Shown here: in pieces, positions 43,548-51,986 of the stretch
How the letters are laid out: each line of letters begins with the position of its first letter
Numbering within the stretch: position 1 is the first letter of the stretch
Made by a program: the position numbers and the translations under genes
The notes under the pieces: model-generated
The model's database searches: none
The model's input: the letters and a program-made list of their open reading frames with translations, nothing else
What the model was told of the DNA's origin: nothing
Origin: Desulfobacteraceae bacterium
Lineage (GTDB): Bacteria; Desulfobacterota; Desulfobacteria; Desulfobacterales; Desulfosalsimonadaceae
DNA: 64,000 nt
Reading direction: 5' to 3'
Assembly (NCBI GenBank): GCA_011389935.1
Contig: JAABTJ010000002.1
Span: 85,801 to 149,800, forward strand

Positions 43548-44489
43548 CTATTGGTTCACGTATGCTGCCAGGTCCGATATGTCAGACCACCCGTGCTCCC
43601 GGTGCAGCTCCCTGGAAGTAAACAGGACAAAGGTGTTGTTGGCCGGGGCATAATCCATCCAGACCACGTTGTTTTTTTCCAGGTACCAGTCTTTTACCCG
43701 CTCATAGCACTCCTGGGGGTCCGTCACCACCTGGTCGTGGCCCATGACATTCATCAGCCCGGTTCCCGTGTACTCCCAGTACATATCGATCCGGCCGGAA
43801 AAAAGGGCCGGCGTGATCACCGCCACTTCCCCCAGTCCGATTTCATCGACCACCGTGAATCCCCGGTCTTCAAGCAGGTATCGGGTCAGATAGCCCAATG
43901 TAAGGGCCTCGGTAAAGGTTTTGCTGCCAATGACAATGGGAGTCTCTTTTGTCTCGTCCGCTTCCGGCGGCGTTTCACGGATCAGTCCCTGCGCAAGAAG
44001 GAATTCCCTTGCCGCTTCCCGCGGCATGGCCTCATCAACGGAGACTTTTTTGTTGAGCCGCGTAAGGGTTTCCAGGTCGAGCCGGGAAGAAAGCGCCCGC
44101 AGGATTTCCGAAAGTTCGGGGTAGATATCGAGGATTTCTTTCCGTACCAGCGGTGCCGGGTTGTAGGCGGGGAAGAAGCGCTTGTCGTCTTCCAGCACCA
44201 CCAGGTCATACTGGATGATCCGGCCTTCGGTCGCATCCCCCACGCCCACGTGGGCCATGCCGTTGCCGACCGCCTGGTACGCCAGGCCCAGGTCGACCAC
44301 CTCCACATCCGTAAATTCAAATCCATAATGCTTTTGAAAACCCGGCAGCCCGTCGGCCCGCTGCGTCCATTCGGCGGCAGTCGCCAGCCGGAGGGTTTTC
44401 GCGTCCGTCGTGGTCTTGTCGCCGCCGCAGCCCGTTACAAGACCGCCAATGAGAAGGGCGGCTACCATGAATCTGCTGATCATGTGCAT
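43548..44489 (-). CDS. Glycine-betaine-type ABC binding lipoprotein, circularly permuted
   Basis: Periplasmic binding lipoprotein of 313 residues; signal peptide with lipobox LVTGC. The OsmF/OpuAC family sequence is present but in swapped order. Residues about 32-180 match the family's second half (LATAAEWTQRADGLPGF, EDDKRFFPAYNPAPLVRKE). Residues about 192-313 match the first half (IVIGSKTFTEALTLGYL, MYWEYTGTGL, YAPANNTFVLF, DISDLAAYV). They are joined by an acidic linker (RETPPEADETKE). The protein ends exactly where the normal order would continue into the second half. The lobes could still form the same two-domain fold. It is the last gene of the transporter operon; ligand is probably a quaternary amine. 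Confidence 0.88.
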   Translation of the reverse strand: MHMISRFMVAALLIGGLVTGCGGDKTTTDAKTLRLATAAEWTQRADGLPGFQKHYGFEFTDVEVVDLGLAYQAVGNGMAHVGVGDATEGRIIQYDLVVLEDDKRFFPAYNPAPLVRKEILDIYPELSEILRALSSRLDLETLTRLNKKVSVDEAMPREAAREFLLAQGLIRETPPEADETKETPIVIGSKTFTEALTLGYLTRYLLEDRGFTVVDEIGLGEVAVITPALFSGRIDMYWEYTGTGLMNVMGHDQVVTDPQECYERVKDWYLEKNNVVWMDYAPANNTFVLFTSRELHREHGWSDISDLAAYVNQ

Positions 44490-44544
44490 GTCGTCTCCTT
44501 TACCTGGTCGGTTGGTTTCCTGTTTTTTATTTCCGGATGGACGT

Positions 44545-45189
44545 CTATTTGATATGCGCCGGCACCAGCATGTATTCCGCCAGCGAAATCAGGCGCTCCA
44601 GGATGACGGCCATCATCCCGATATAAATGGTTCCGGCAAGGATCAGCTCGGGTCGGAAAAAGTTGATCCCCGCGAAAATGACCGCCCCCATCCCCTTCCC
44701 CCCTACCAGCGCCGCCAGTACGGCCGTGCTCACCGTGAGTACGGCCGATGTTTTTATGCCGGCCATGATGACGGGCACGCTGAGCGGCAGCTCCACATGA
44801 AAAAGGACTTCTTTTGGGGTCATGCCCATTCCCCTTGCGGCTTCCTTGACATCTTCGGGCACGGAGGAGATCGCGGCGATGGTGTTGCGTGCGATGGGGA
44901 GCAGCGCGTAGATGGTCAGGGCAAGAATGGCGGGGCCGTACCCCAGGCCCAGAAAAGGAAAAAAAATGGCGATAACCGCCAGCGGCGGAATGGTCTGGGC
45001 GGTATTGAAAAGCGCCATGACCTTCTCGGCATACCGTCGATATCCCGGGCGGGTGACAATGATTCCCGCCGGCAGGGAAATAAGAATGGCGATGGCCATG
45101 GGGATAATGACCAGCTGCAGATGCTCCGGGAGATAGCCCGGGGCTCGACGCAGCAGGGAATCCATGAAGATGTCCATGTTAAAATTCAC
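44545..45189 (-). CDS. Osmoprotectant ABC transporter permease
   Basis: Membrane permease of 214 residues, BPD_transp_1 family, with five or six helices. The cytoplasmic EAA loop reads VPEDVKEAARGMGMTPKEVL, and the preceding region has ALLPIARNT. VGGKGMGAVIFAG is typical of OpuBB/OsmW-type permeases. Its start overlaps the ATPase stop by four bases. It pairs with the second permease of the operon as a heterodimer. Confidence 0.9.
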   Translation of the reverse strand: MNFNMDIFMDSLLRRAPGYLPEHLQLVIIPMAIAILISLPAGIIVTRPGYRRYAEKVMALFNTAQTIPPLAVIAIFFPFLGLGYGPAILALTIYALLPIARNTIAAISSVPEDVKEAARGMGMTPKEVLFHVELPLSVPVIMAGIKTSAVLTVSTAVLAALVGGKGMGAVIFAGINFFRPELILAGTIYIGMMAVILERLISLAEYMLVPAHIK

Positions 45190-46157
45190 GATCCGTCACC
45201 GCTTACCCGGTTGATATGTTCCTTTATGCCGTTCCAGGTGAGGATGCCCACGATGGTTTCGCCTTCGCAAACCCCGACCTGGTCCGCATTTTTTTTCATC
45301 ATCATTTCCAGGGCGATTTTTACCGGTTGTACGGCCTGGACCGTGCACCCGTTTCGACCCGGGGATTCCGGAAGCGCATTTGCCGGTTCCATAAGACTGC
45401 CGGACCGCGTTAAATCAAGGATTTTCACCCCTCGGTCATCCCCGAGAAGATCCCGGACAAACGCGTCCGCCGGGCTTGTCAGCACCTCGATGGGCGTCCC
45501 CATCTGAATGATGCGCCCCGCGTTGAGAATGACCAGGTAGTCCCCCATTTTGATCGCCTCGTTGATGTCGTGGGTCACAAAACAGATGGTCTTTTTAAAC
45601 GCCTGCTGCAGGTGCAGAAATTCATCCTGCAGCCGAACGCGCACGATGGGGTCGACGGCGCCAAACGGCTCGTCCATCAGCATGATGGGCGGATCCGCGG
45701 CCATGGCCCTTGCTACGCCGACCCGCTGCATCTGGCCGCCGCTCAGCTGGTGCGGATATTTGCGGCCGACTTCGCCGGGGTCCAGCCCCACCATTTCCAG
45801 CAACTCCAGCACCCTTTTCCGCGTTTTGTCGCGGGGCCATTTCAGGAGGCCCGGCACAATGGCCACGTTCTGCTCGATGGTCCGGTGGGGGAGCAGTCCG
45901 ATCTGCTGGATGACGTAGCCGATGGTCCTGCGCAAAGTGGCCGGGTTCATCGTCCGGGCGTTTTCGCCGTTGATGAAGATCTCCCCTTCGTCCGGCTCGA
46001 TCAGCCGGTTGATCATCCGCAGGATCGTGGTTTTTCCGCATCCCGAGGGGCCTGCGAAAACGCATATGTTCCCCTCGTTCACATTGAACGTGACCCGGTC
46101 CACGGCATGCCGCTCGGCGCCGGGAAATGTCTTGGTAATATTGTCGACGCGAATCAT
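45186..46157 (-). CDS. Osmoprotectant ABC transporter ATP-binding protein
   Basis: ATPase of 323 residues. Walker A is GPSGCGKTT (about 36-44), Q-loop YVIQQIGLLPHRTI, signature LSGGQMQRVGVARA, Walker B IMLMDEPFGAVDP and the switch His in VTHDINEA. After residue about 240 a C-terminal region resembles CBS motifs (ALEMMMKKNADQVGV, IVGILTWNGIKEHI); in OpuA/OpuC-type importers such domains sense ionic strength. Only one of the usual two CBS repeats is convincing. Confidence 0.93.
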   Translation of the reverse strand: MIRVDNITKTFPGAERHAVDRVTFNVNEGNICVFAGPSGCGKTTILRMINRLIEPDEGEIFINGENARTMNPATLRRTIGYVIQQIGLLPHRTIEQNVAIVPGLLKWPRDKTRKRVLELLEMVGLDPGEVGRKYPHQLSGGQMQRVGVARAMAADPPIMLMDEPFGAVDPIVRVRLQDEFLHLQQAFKKTICFVTHDINEAIKMGDYLVILNAGRIIQMGTPIEVLTSPADAFVRDLLGDDRGVKILDLTRSGSLMEPANALPESPGRNGCTVQAVQPVKIALEMMMKKNADQVGVCEGETIVGILTWNGIKEHINRVSGDGS

Positions 46158-46167
46158 TGTTTGTCCA

Positions 46168-46824
46168 TTACTGCTCCCCGGCCTGGAAGCGGAGCCCCGG
46201 GGAAATAATTTTTCTCTGGATCCGGCCCATGATATGGTCTAACAGCAGGGCGATGATGGAGACGATGACCGCTCCGGCGAAAATCATGTCCGCATTCCCC
46301 CGGGTGATTCCCTGGTGGATGAGGCGCCCCAGATTTTTTTCGCCGATAAACGTCGCCATGGTCGCAATCCCCGTGATCAGGACCACCGCCACCCGGATGC
46401 CGGCAAACACCATGGGCCATGCCATGGGCACCTGGATTTTGAAGAGGACCTGCAGGCCGGTCATGCCCATTCCCTTTCCCGCGTCGATCACGGCGGGGTC
46501 TACGGACTTTACCCCCATATAGACGCTCCGGACCAGGGGCATCATGGCGTACAATACAAGCACCAGCGTTGCGGTCCGGCGCCCGAGGCCCAGTCCGGGG
46601 ACGGTCATGAAGAGGCCGAACAGCGATATGCTGGGGATGCAAAACACGACGTTTCCCAGCCCGATAACGGCTTCGGCCATCCGGTCGTATCGGCTGATCA
46701 CCAGGCCGACGGCCGTCCATAAAAGAAGGGACAGCACCAGCACGGTTACCACCAGGGCGATATGGTTCAGGGTGTATTCATAGACAAGGCCGGTATTGTT
46801 CAGAATGAAACCGGGAAAGTTCAT
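46168..46824 (-). CDS. Osmoprotectant ABC transporter permease
   Basis: Second permease, 218 residues with about five or six membrane helices. The EAA-type loop is VDPAVIDAGKGMGMTGLQVLFKIQ, preceded by MMPLVRSVYMG. GEKNLGRLIHQGI resembles the OpuBB/OsmY group. It is the first gene of the operon, ten bases before the ATPase gene. Confidence 0.9.
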   Translation of the reverse strand: MNFPGFILNNTGLVYEYTLNHIALVVTVLVLSLLLWTAVGLVISRYDRMAEAVIGLGNVVFCIPSISLFGLFMTVPGLGLGRRTATLVLVLYAMMPLVRSVYMGVKSVDPAVIDAGKGMGMTGLQVLFKIQVPMAWPMVFAGIRVAVVLITGIATMATFIGEKNLGRLIHQGITRGNADMIFAGAVIVSIIALLLDHIMGRIQRKIISPGLRFQAGEQ

Positions 46825-47071
46825 ACGCTTTATCGTCCTGGCAGGTATTGTCGATACAGGCGAAAAAAACCATTTATCTGTTAGAAGAATAAAAATCGGG
46901 CATTTAGATTAATATATATAATGGGATTTGCCCCTGATGTCAAATGCGGGGCGATGCATGAGGGCATGAAGGCTGATTTTTCGGGGATCAGGGGTCAAGC
47001 GGGCCGTAAAACCGGCCCTGCAGCGGGCACAATTTTTTTGACTACAGGTCGCGATTGGTGGTATTTTATTA
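46825..47071. other. Intergenic region with GC-rich hairpin and T-run
   Basis: No gene is supported. A stem GGGCCG (47001-47006) / CGGCCC (47013-47018) is followed by an alternative short stem GCCC / GGGC (47015-47028) and T7 (47033-47039). The two stems share bases, so they are mutually exclusive. An AT-rich TATAAT at 46917-46922 lacks a good -35. Confidence 0.4.
47001..47039 (+). terminator. Possible terminator or attenuator hairpin
   Basis: GC-rich 6-bp stem, overlapping 4-bp stem and a run of seven T residues, upstream of the HEAT-repeat gene. No upstream plus-strand gene needs termination, so a leader attenuator is conceivable; evidence is limited to complementarity. Confidence 0.3.
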
Positions 47072-47213
47072 AAATCTATCTCAACATTGTCTTTCGGCCC
47101 AATATCTTTGTTGCCGTCTTATTTCAAATCCTCGAAATACGAGAGGTTGTCTGCGGTTTGAAACAAGACGCCGCCGCGATCTTGAACCGAAATCCGAATG
47201 TTGAGATGGGTTC
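47072..47213 (-). repeat. Dispersed hairpin repeat, copy C (142 bp, inverted)
   Basis: Same element as at 28651-28792, in opposite orientation. On the plus strand it ends with GAACCGAAATCCGAATGTTGA and GATGGGTTC. The other terminus is degenerate (AGATTT instead of GGGTTC). Internal arms TTTGAAACAAGACGCC and GGCGTCTTGTTTCAAA-type pairing are kept. It lies 34 nt before the HEAT-repeat gene. Confidence 0.87.
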
Positions 47214-47246
47214 TATAAAAGACGGTAACGTCGAAAAGTAATCATT

Positions 47247-49883
47247 ATGAAAAAACGGTTGATCATCATTACGTTTACTTCCCCCGGCCGCTTCTCCCGG
47301 TTCTCCCGTGAGGTTGCGCAGAGCCGCCGGGTGCGGATACCGCTGCAAAGCCCGCTCCCCAAAAATACGGCCGTGGTGTTGCATCCGGTTGTCCCCGGGG
47401 AAAAATCGCCGTCCCCTCTGCACGGCGTCGTGTCCGTGCGCCATGACAGCAGCAGTGAAATCGTTTTCAACGGCGCCGCTGAATCGATTGCAGACGATGC
47501 CGGCGCTTCCTTGCCGACCCCGCCGGCTCCGGCGGAAAAAACAGGCGGGAAGGCGGAAAAAACAGGCGGGAAGGGGGGGGCAACGCAAAAATTTGAGTGG
47601 CTCCGCGAAATCGTCTCCCACGGCGAACGCCGACCCGTTGAGGAAGAACCCCCCGAGCGGTTCGAAGAACCCGTCAGCGAAAAGAAAACGCTGACAACAC
47701 AGGAGCAGGAACGGGTCGCACCCATCGGGACGTTTATCATGAACCTCACCAAGGCGATATTGCGCACCGGGTATTATGACCCGGGCCACCCGGGTGCCAA
47801 AACGGCCCGGCGGGGGCTGTATGAGGAATTTCAGAAGGTTCTGGCCCATTCAACGGAGCTGATGCTCACAAAAGAGGAATCCCGGGATCATGAGGACTTC
47901 TCGATCACCGGCGTCCTGGATTCACCGGTGGCCATCCGGACCATTGTGGGAAAAGGCGTTGCCGCCCTGTTTGTCCCCAAGCTCTTCGAATACTTTGAAA
48001 AGAAAAACCTGCTGAGCATTGCCATCAAAAAGCGGATCAGCGAGGAGCATTTTGATGCTTTCATCGCGGTTATGAGCAACCCCGAGGTTGACCGGGCCTC
48101 CGATAAAAATGCCGGCCATATATTGACCAATGAACTGGTCAAGCACAATATCACGGAAATATCGACCGTTTTTGCGAACGACCAGTTGAATTTTGAAAAA
48201 AATCTGCCGTGGCGGGTCGCCATGGCAATGCATCGCCTCGCCAAGGATCTGAACCTGTTGCCCATGTTTAAGGGAATCAACCCGGATGTGATCCGGAAGA
48301 TGAAGCAGCAGTCCGTCCAGGACATTATCCGCCCCCTTGCGCACCCCCAATTGTTAAATGATTTTCTGGTCAACTGCTATATCATTGCCGAGCACGTGGT
48401 AAACATGGAGCCAAGGGAAATCGAGCAGATCATCGTAGACGCGTTTCCGGCCCGGATGCTGCTGCCGGCGTCGCAATATACCTTTTCCGAGCTTGACTGG
48501 CTGAAGAAAAAAGCGGCCGAAGAAACGGACAATGAAAGGATATTCCAGCGCCTGGAAGGCATCAAGCGCATCCTGAAGATGATCGCCGGGCGCATCGTTT
48601 TGGAAAACATTGCCGGCGGACAGCATTTTCTGGCGTTTCTCTATGAAAACGACATCCTTTCCTTTGAAGAACTTCCGGCCGACGCCCAGTACGTCATCCA
48701 TTCCCGGCAGATGGCCGACGATGTCCGCAAGAACATGGCGGATTACCAGGCCGGTTTGCTGAACGTGAAGACGGGCGAAGACTTGATGATCTATGTCAAT
48801 TGTTTTCGAAGAATCGCGCCATTGCTGATGGAAAGTAAGGACTGGGATATTCTTCACCGCATCGCAGCAGCGCTCGGAAACGCGTCGGATGCAGCCCGAA
48901 GCGATGAAAGCCCGAGGCCGGATCTGCGGCAAACGGATTCGGCAGAAAATGCAAACGGCGCTGTCGCCGGGGCAGCGGATACGGAGCAGCGTTTGTTCGG
49001 TTACATATTCGGGGAGCAGGCCGACGCACTGGCCCTTGCCTATGAAAACGGCAATGCGGAAACCCGCAAGCAGTTAAACGAATTTTTTCACGAGCTCGGC
49101 TATTTCGGCATACGGATTTTCGGGCGGATTCTCTGCGAGAGCAAGGATCGCAACCTGCGCGGACAGGTTACGGACCTGCTTATGCAGCGCCCTTCAGAAA
49201 CAAGGCAGTGGGTGATCGGGGTTTTGAACAACGCCAAACATCCGTGGTTTGTCTACCGGAATGCGATCCTGATATTGCGGGAGGTCAGCACGGAACCGGC
49301 GGACGCGGATTTAATCCGGGTGTTTCTGGAGGACGGGCATCCCCGTCTGCGGCTCGAAGCGCTCAGCACGATGGTGCGCCTGCGGCCGGCGGATGTGGAG
49401 GAATTGATCATCGATCGCATCATGGACAGCGACAACCGGGTAAACTGGCGGGCGGTAAAAGCCATTGCGGAGCTTCCGGAAATCAGTAAAAGCGGCATGA
49501 AGACCCTCTTGTCCCTGATTACCGCAGGTGTGCCGGAACAATCCGATGCGGCAGCCGACCATGTAAAGCATGTGGCCCGTTTGATCACCGCCATCCATGG
49601 ATTGCCGCACATACCGAACCCCGGCAAAGTGGAGGGTGAAATCCTCAAATTCGCCGGCGGCATAGCGGTCATGGATAAAAAATGGCCCCGCCTGTTGAAG
49701 CGATCCAGGGACACCGGGGACGATATTCTGGCGCTCAAGGCGGCCGTTCCGCTGCTGGGGCGCATCGGCAGGTCTTTTTCCGAACAGTTCCTGACAAGGC
49801 TCGCGCGCTCGTATCCGGAGTTGTCGGATGCGGCCCAGCAGGCAATCCAATCCATTCATAACCGGGAAACGGGGGGGCAATGA
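47247..49883 (+). CDS. Large HEAT-repeat protein with PilZ-like N-terminus
   Basis: 878-residue soluble protein of unknown function. Residues about 1-75 look like a degenerate PilZ-type barrel (FTSPGRFSRFSREV, IPLQSPLPKNTAVVLHPVVPG), without the RxxxR / DxSxxG c-di-GMP motif. A low-complexity Pro/Glu/Lys linker (about 85-150) contains a direct repeat AEKTGGKAEKTGGK. The middle (about 160-560) is helical, with an NLTKAILRTGYYDPGHPGAK block. Residues about 610-870 contain HEAT-like repeats (LLMQRPSETRQWVIGVL, DGHPRLRLEALSTMVRL, DNRVNWRAVKAIAEL). It overlaps the next gene by four bases, so the pair is cotranscribed. A scaffold in signalling or motility is a guess. Confidence 0.8.
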   Translation: MKKRLIIITFTSPGRFSRFSREVAQSRRVRIPLQSPLPKNTAVVLHPVVPGEKSPSPLHGVVSVRHDSSSEIVFNGAAESIADDAGASLPTPPAPAEKTGGKAEKTGGKGGATQKFEWLREIVSHGERRPVEEEPPERFEEPVSEKKTLTTQEQERVAPIGTFIMNLTKAILRTGYYDPGHPGAKTARRGLYEEFQKVLAHSTELMLTKEESRDHEDFSITGVLDSPVAIRTIVGKGVAALFVPKLFEYFEKKNLLSIAIKKRISEEHFDAFIAVMSNPEVDRASDKNAGHILTNELVKHNITEISTVFANDQLNFEKNLPWRVAMAMHRLAKDLNLLPMFKGINPDVIRKMKQQSVQDIIRPLAHPQLLNDFLVNCYIIAEHVVNMEPREIEQIIVDAFPARMLLPASQYTFSELDWLKKKAAEETDNERIFQRLEGIKRILKMIAGRIVLENIAGGQHFLAFLYENDILSFEELPADAQYVIHSRQMADDVRKNMADYQAGLLNVKTGEDLMIYVNCFRRIAPLLMESKDWDILHRIAAALGNASDAARSDESPRPDLRQTDSAENANGAVAGAADTEQRLFGYIFGEQADALALAYENGNAETRKQLNEFFHELGYFGIRIFGRILCESKDRNLRGQVTDLLMQRPSETRQWVIGVLNNAKHPWFVYRNAILILREVSTEPADADLIRVFLEDGHPRLRLEALSTMVRLRPADVEELIIDRIMDSDNRVNWRAVKAIAELPEISKSGMKTLLSLITAGVPEQSDAAADHVKHVARLITAIHGLPHIPNPGKVEGEILKFAGGIAVMDKKWPRLLKRSRDTGDDILALKAAVPLLGRIGRSFSEQFLTRLARSYPELSDAAQQAIQSIHNRETGGQ

Positions 49884-50614
49884 CCGGCGGGAATATTTAT
49901 CCGGGACTGCGGTCCGTCATGGAGGTGTTTCGCGCCCACGGATTCGGCGTAACCCTCAGTGCGGACGGTTTCCAGGTGGCGCTGGAAGGCGGCGATTATG
50001 TGGATATGTACATGCTGTCCTCCGACTCCATGGACGGTGTGGCCTGCATCCAGAGCATTGAACAGGACGAGGAGGCAAACGCGTCCATGCTTGCAGGGGT
50101 CCACCGGATGCTGGCGGAAAAAATGTCCGGTATAGCGGAAATAGAGCCCTTTACCCCTTCAAAAGACCCGGACGACCCCTTTTCCTATTATGCCCGCATC
50201 GATATGGCCCACGCGCCGGACTATCACGAGACCGTCATGATGGAAGAAGGGGAGGAAGAAGAAGTAGTAGAAGAGGTAGCGGTAGAGATAGAGGGGCAGA
50301 CCCTCATGGAAAACGAAAACGGCGAGTCCCTGCTGGCGGAAGCCGTGTCCCGGATGGAGACAATCGACGCCGGCATGCTTCGCCTTGCCCTGGACAGTTT
50401 GGAGCTTCCCCGGACCGGCAGCGTCCGCGTGGTATTAACCAGGCTGTATCGCAGCGCAATCGATGCTGCGGAACTGAGCGAAGCCCTCGAAAAAGAGGCC
50501 GCAAAAATCACCCGGCAATCCGACATCGACCAGCTTGAGAAAGTCCGGCAGCATCCGTCCGCAGCGTTTCTGGTTCCGCTGGTGGAATTGCTGCTGGGCA
50601 AGATCGCCGGATAA
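49880..50614 (+). CDS. Hypothetical acidic protein
   Basis: 244 residues, no family recognised. The N-terminal 110 residues look globular (RSVMEVFRAHGFGVTL, LEGGDYVDMYMLS), followed by an acidic stretch (EEGEEEEVVEEVAVEIEG, about 117-134) and a helical C-terminal domain (SVRVVLTRLYRSAIDAAELSEAL). No signal peptide, membrane segment or catalytic motif. ATGA overlap with the upstream HEAT-repeat gene suggests the two proteins act together. Confidence 0.75.
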   Translation: MTGGNIYPGLRSVMEVFRAHGFGVTLSADGFQVALEGGDYVDMYMLSSDSMDGVACIQSIEQDEEANASMLAGVHRMLAEKMSGIAEIEPFTPSKDPDDPFSYYARIDMAHAPDYHETVMMEEGEEEEVVEEVAVEIEGQTLMENENGESLLAEAVSRMETIDAGMLRLALDSLELPRTGSVRVVLTRLYRSAIDAAELSEALEKEAAKITRQSDIDQLEKVRQHPSAAFLVPLVELLLGKIAG

Positions 50615-50631
50615 GACCCTTTGCCGGCCGG

Positions 50632-51972
50632 CTATATGTATCCCCACTCCTTCAGCCGGGTATGCGCGTGCTGGGCGTATTCCCCCTGGTTGACCTGCTG
50701 CAGGTAGTTATAGTATTTCTGCGCGGCATCTTCCCGGCGCCCCATGCCTTCCAGGGAAAATCCCTGGAAAAATATGGTATTCGGATTGCCGGGCAGCCCT
50801 TGCTCGTACGCATCGAACTGCGCCAGGGCCTGCTCAAAATTTTTGAGCCGCAAGTGGGTCATGCCCAGAACATGCTTGGCCTGGTGTTCTTCGGGATAGA
50901 TCTGCCGGGCCTTTTGGGCATACCGGTTGGCATCCTGGTGCTTTTCCAGCGCCATCAGGCACTTGGCCATCTTGAGGTTTCCCGCGTAATCCTCCGGCGC
51001 CGTTTTCAGGGAGCGTTCATAGTGTTCCCGGGCGTTTCCCGGGTTTTTTTGCATCATCATTCCGTCCCCGTCCTGCATCGCCTTTATGGCCGGTCCGATC
51101 TTCCGCAGGCCGGCAGTGTGGTCCATGTATCGTTCCTTGAAAATGGGACGGGTCTCTCGTTCTTCGGCATAGCCTGATCTGACCGCCTTGACGGCCGTTT
51201 CATAGCGTTCGCTGCTCATGGGGTGGGTGGAGAACAGGGTCGCCACGTAGCTCTCGTTTTTGTTCGACATGTCATTGAGCATGTCCATCAGCCCCAGAAA
51301 GCCCTCCGGATTGTAATCAGAGAGGGCCATGTATTCCAGGCCCAGGGCGTCCGCTTCCCTTTCCTGGTTCCGGCTGTACCCGGCCAGCAGGGCCCCCGCC
51401 CCGATGCCCCCCAATCCCGCAACCAGGTCTCCCATCTGGTCGCCGGCAGCCACGGTCGCACCGGAGACAAGCACGGCGGCGATCAGCCCCCGGGTCATTC
51501 TCTGGCTGGTGTGGCGGGCGGATACGTGCCCGGCTTCGTGCCCGATGAGCGAAGCCAGTTCGCCTTCATTTTCCAGGGTGAGGAGGATGCCCCTGGTGAT
51601 GCCGATGGTCCCGCCGGGAAACGCGTAGGCGTTCACGTAAGCGGCGTTCAATGTGTGAAACGTATAGGGCATTTCCGGGCGGTGGCTGTTTTTGACCACG
51701 GATTGGCCCACCCGCGACACGTAGTTACTGAGATCCCTGTCCAGCGACGTTCCGTAATCCGCCGAGATCTGGTGGGGAGAATTCTGCTTGTCTATACTGA
51801 TTTCCTGGGCTTCGGACATGAGCATCAGCTCCCGCTGGCCGGTGACCGGATTGACCGCGCACCCGGTCATGAAACCGACCCCTGTCATTGCCGAAAGCCA
51901 CAGAAATTCGCGGCGGGTGATGCCGTATGCGGATAATTCCCGGTTTTCTTTGTCTTTCAATGATTGTTTCAT
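50632..51972 (-). CDS. M48-family metalloprotease lipoprotein with TPR domain (BepA-like)
   Basis: 446 residues. The N-terminus has a twin-arginine motif (ITRREFLWLSAM) and a lipobox (MTGC), so a Tat-exported lipoprotein is likely. The zinc protease domain has HEAGH (about residues 144-148) and the third ligand in NQEREADALG. The LFSTHPMSSER motif follows. From about residue 310 four or five TPR-like helices complete the protein. This is the BepA/LoiP-type arrangement involved in outer-membrane protein quality control. Divergent overlap with neighbours is absent; a 14-nt gap separates it from the lipoprotein gene upstream on the same strand. Confidence 0.9.
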   Translation of the reverse strand: MKQSLKDKENRELSAYGITRREFLWLSAMTGVGFMTGCAVNPVTGQRELMLMSEAQEISIDKQNSPHQISADYGTSLDRDLSNYVSRVGQSVVKNSHRPEMPYTFHTLNAAYVNAYAFPGGTIGITRGILLTLENEGELASLIGHEAGHVSARHTSQRMTRGLIAAVLVSGATVAAGDQMGDLVAGLGGIGAGALLAGYSRNQEREADALGLEYMALSDYNPEGFLGLMDMLNDMSNKNESYVATLFSTHPMSSERYETAVKAVRSGYAEERETRPIFKERYMDHTAGLRKIGPAIKAMQDGDGMMMQKNPGNAREHYERSLKTAPEDYAGNLKMAKCLMALEKHQDANRYAQKARQIYPEEHQAKHVLGMTHLRLKNFEQALAQFDAYEQGLPGNPNTIFFQGFSLEGMGRREDAAQKYYNYLQQVNQGEYAQHAHTRLKEWGYI

Positions 51973-51986
51973 GGTGCTGGCCTCTC

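Noticed and set aside
46921..47241. Open frame of 106 codons ending in the LKQDAAAILNRNPNVEMGS phrase
   Set aside because: The C-terminal half is a translation of repeat copy C; the same phrase arises in frames reading through copies A and B. The frame has no ribosome site of its own and no recognisable domain.
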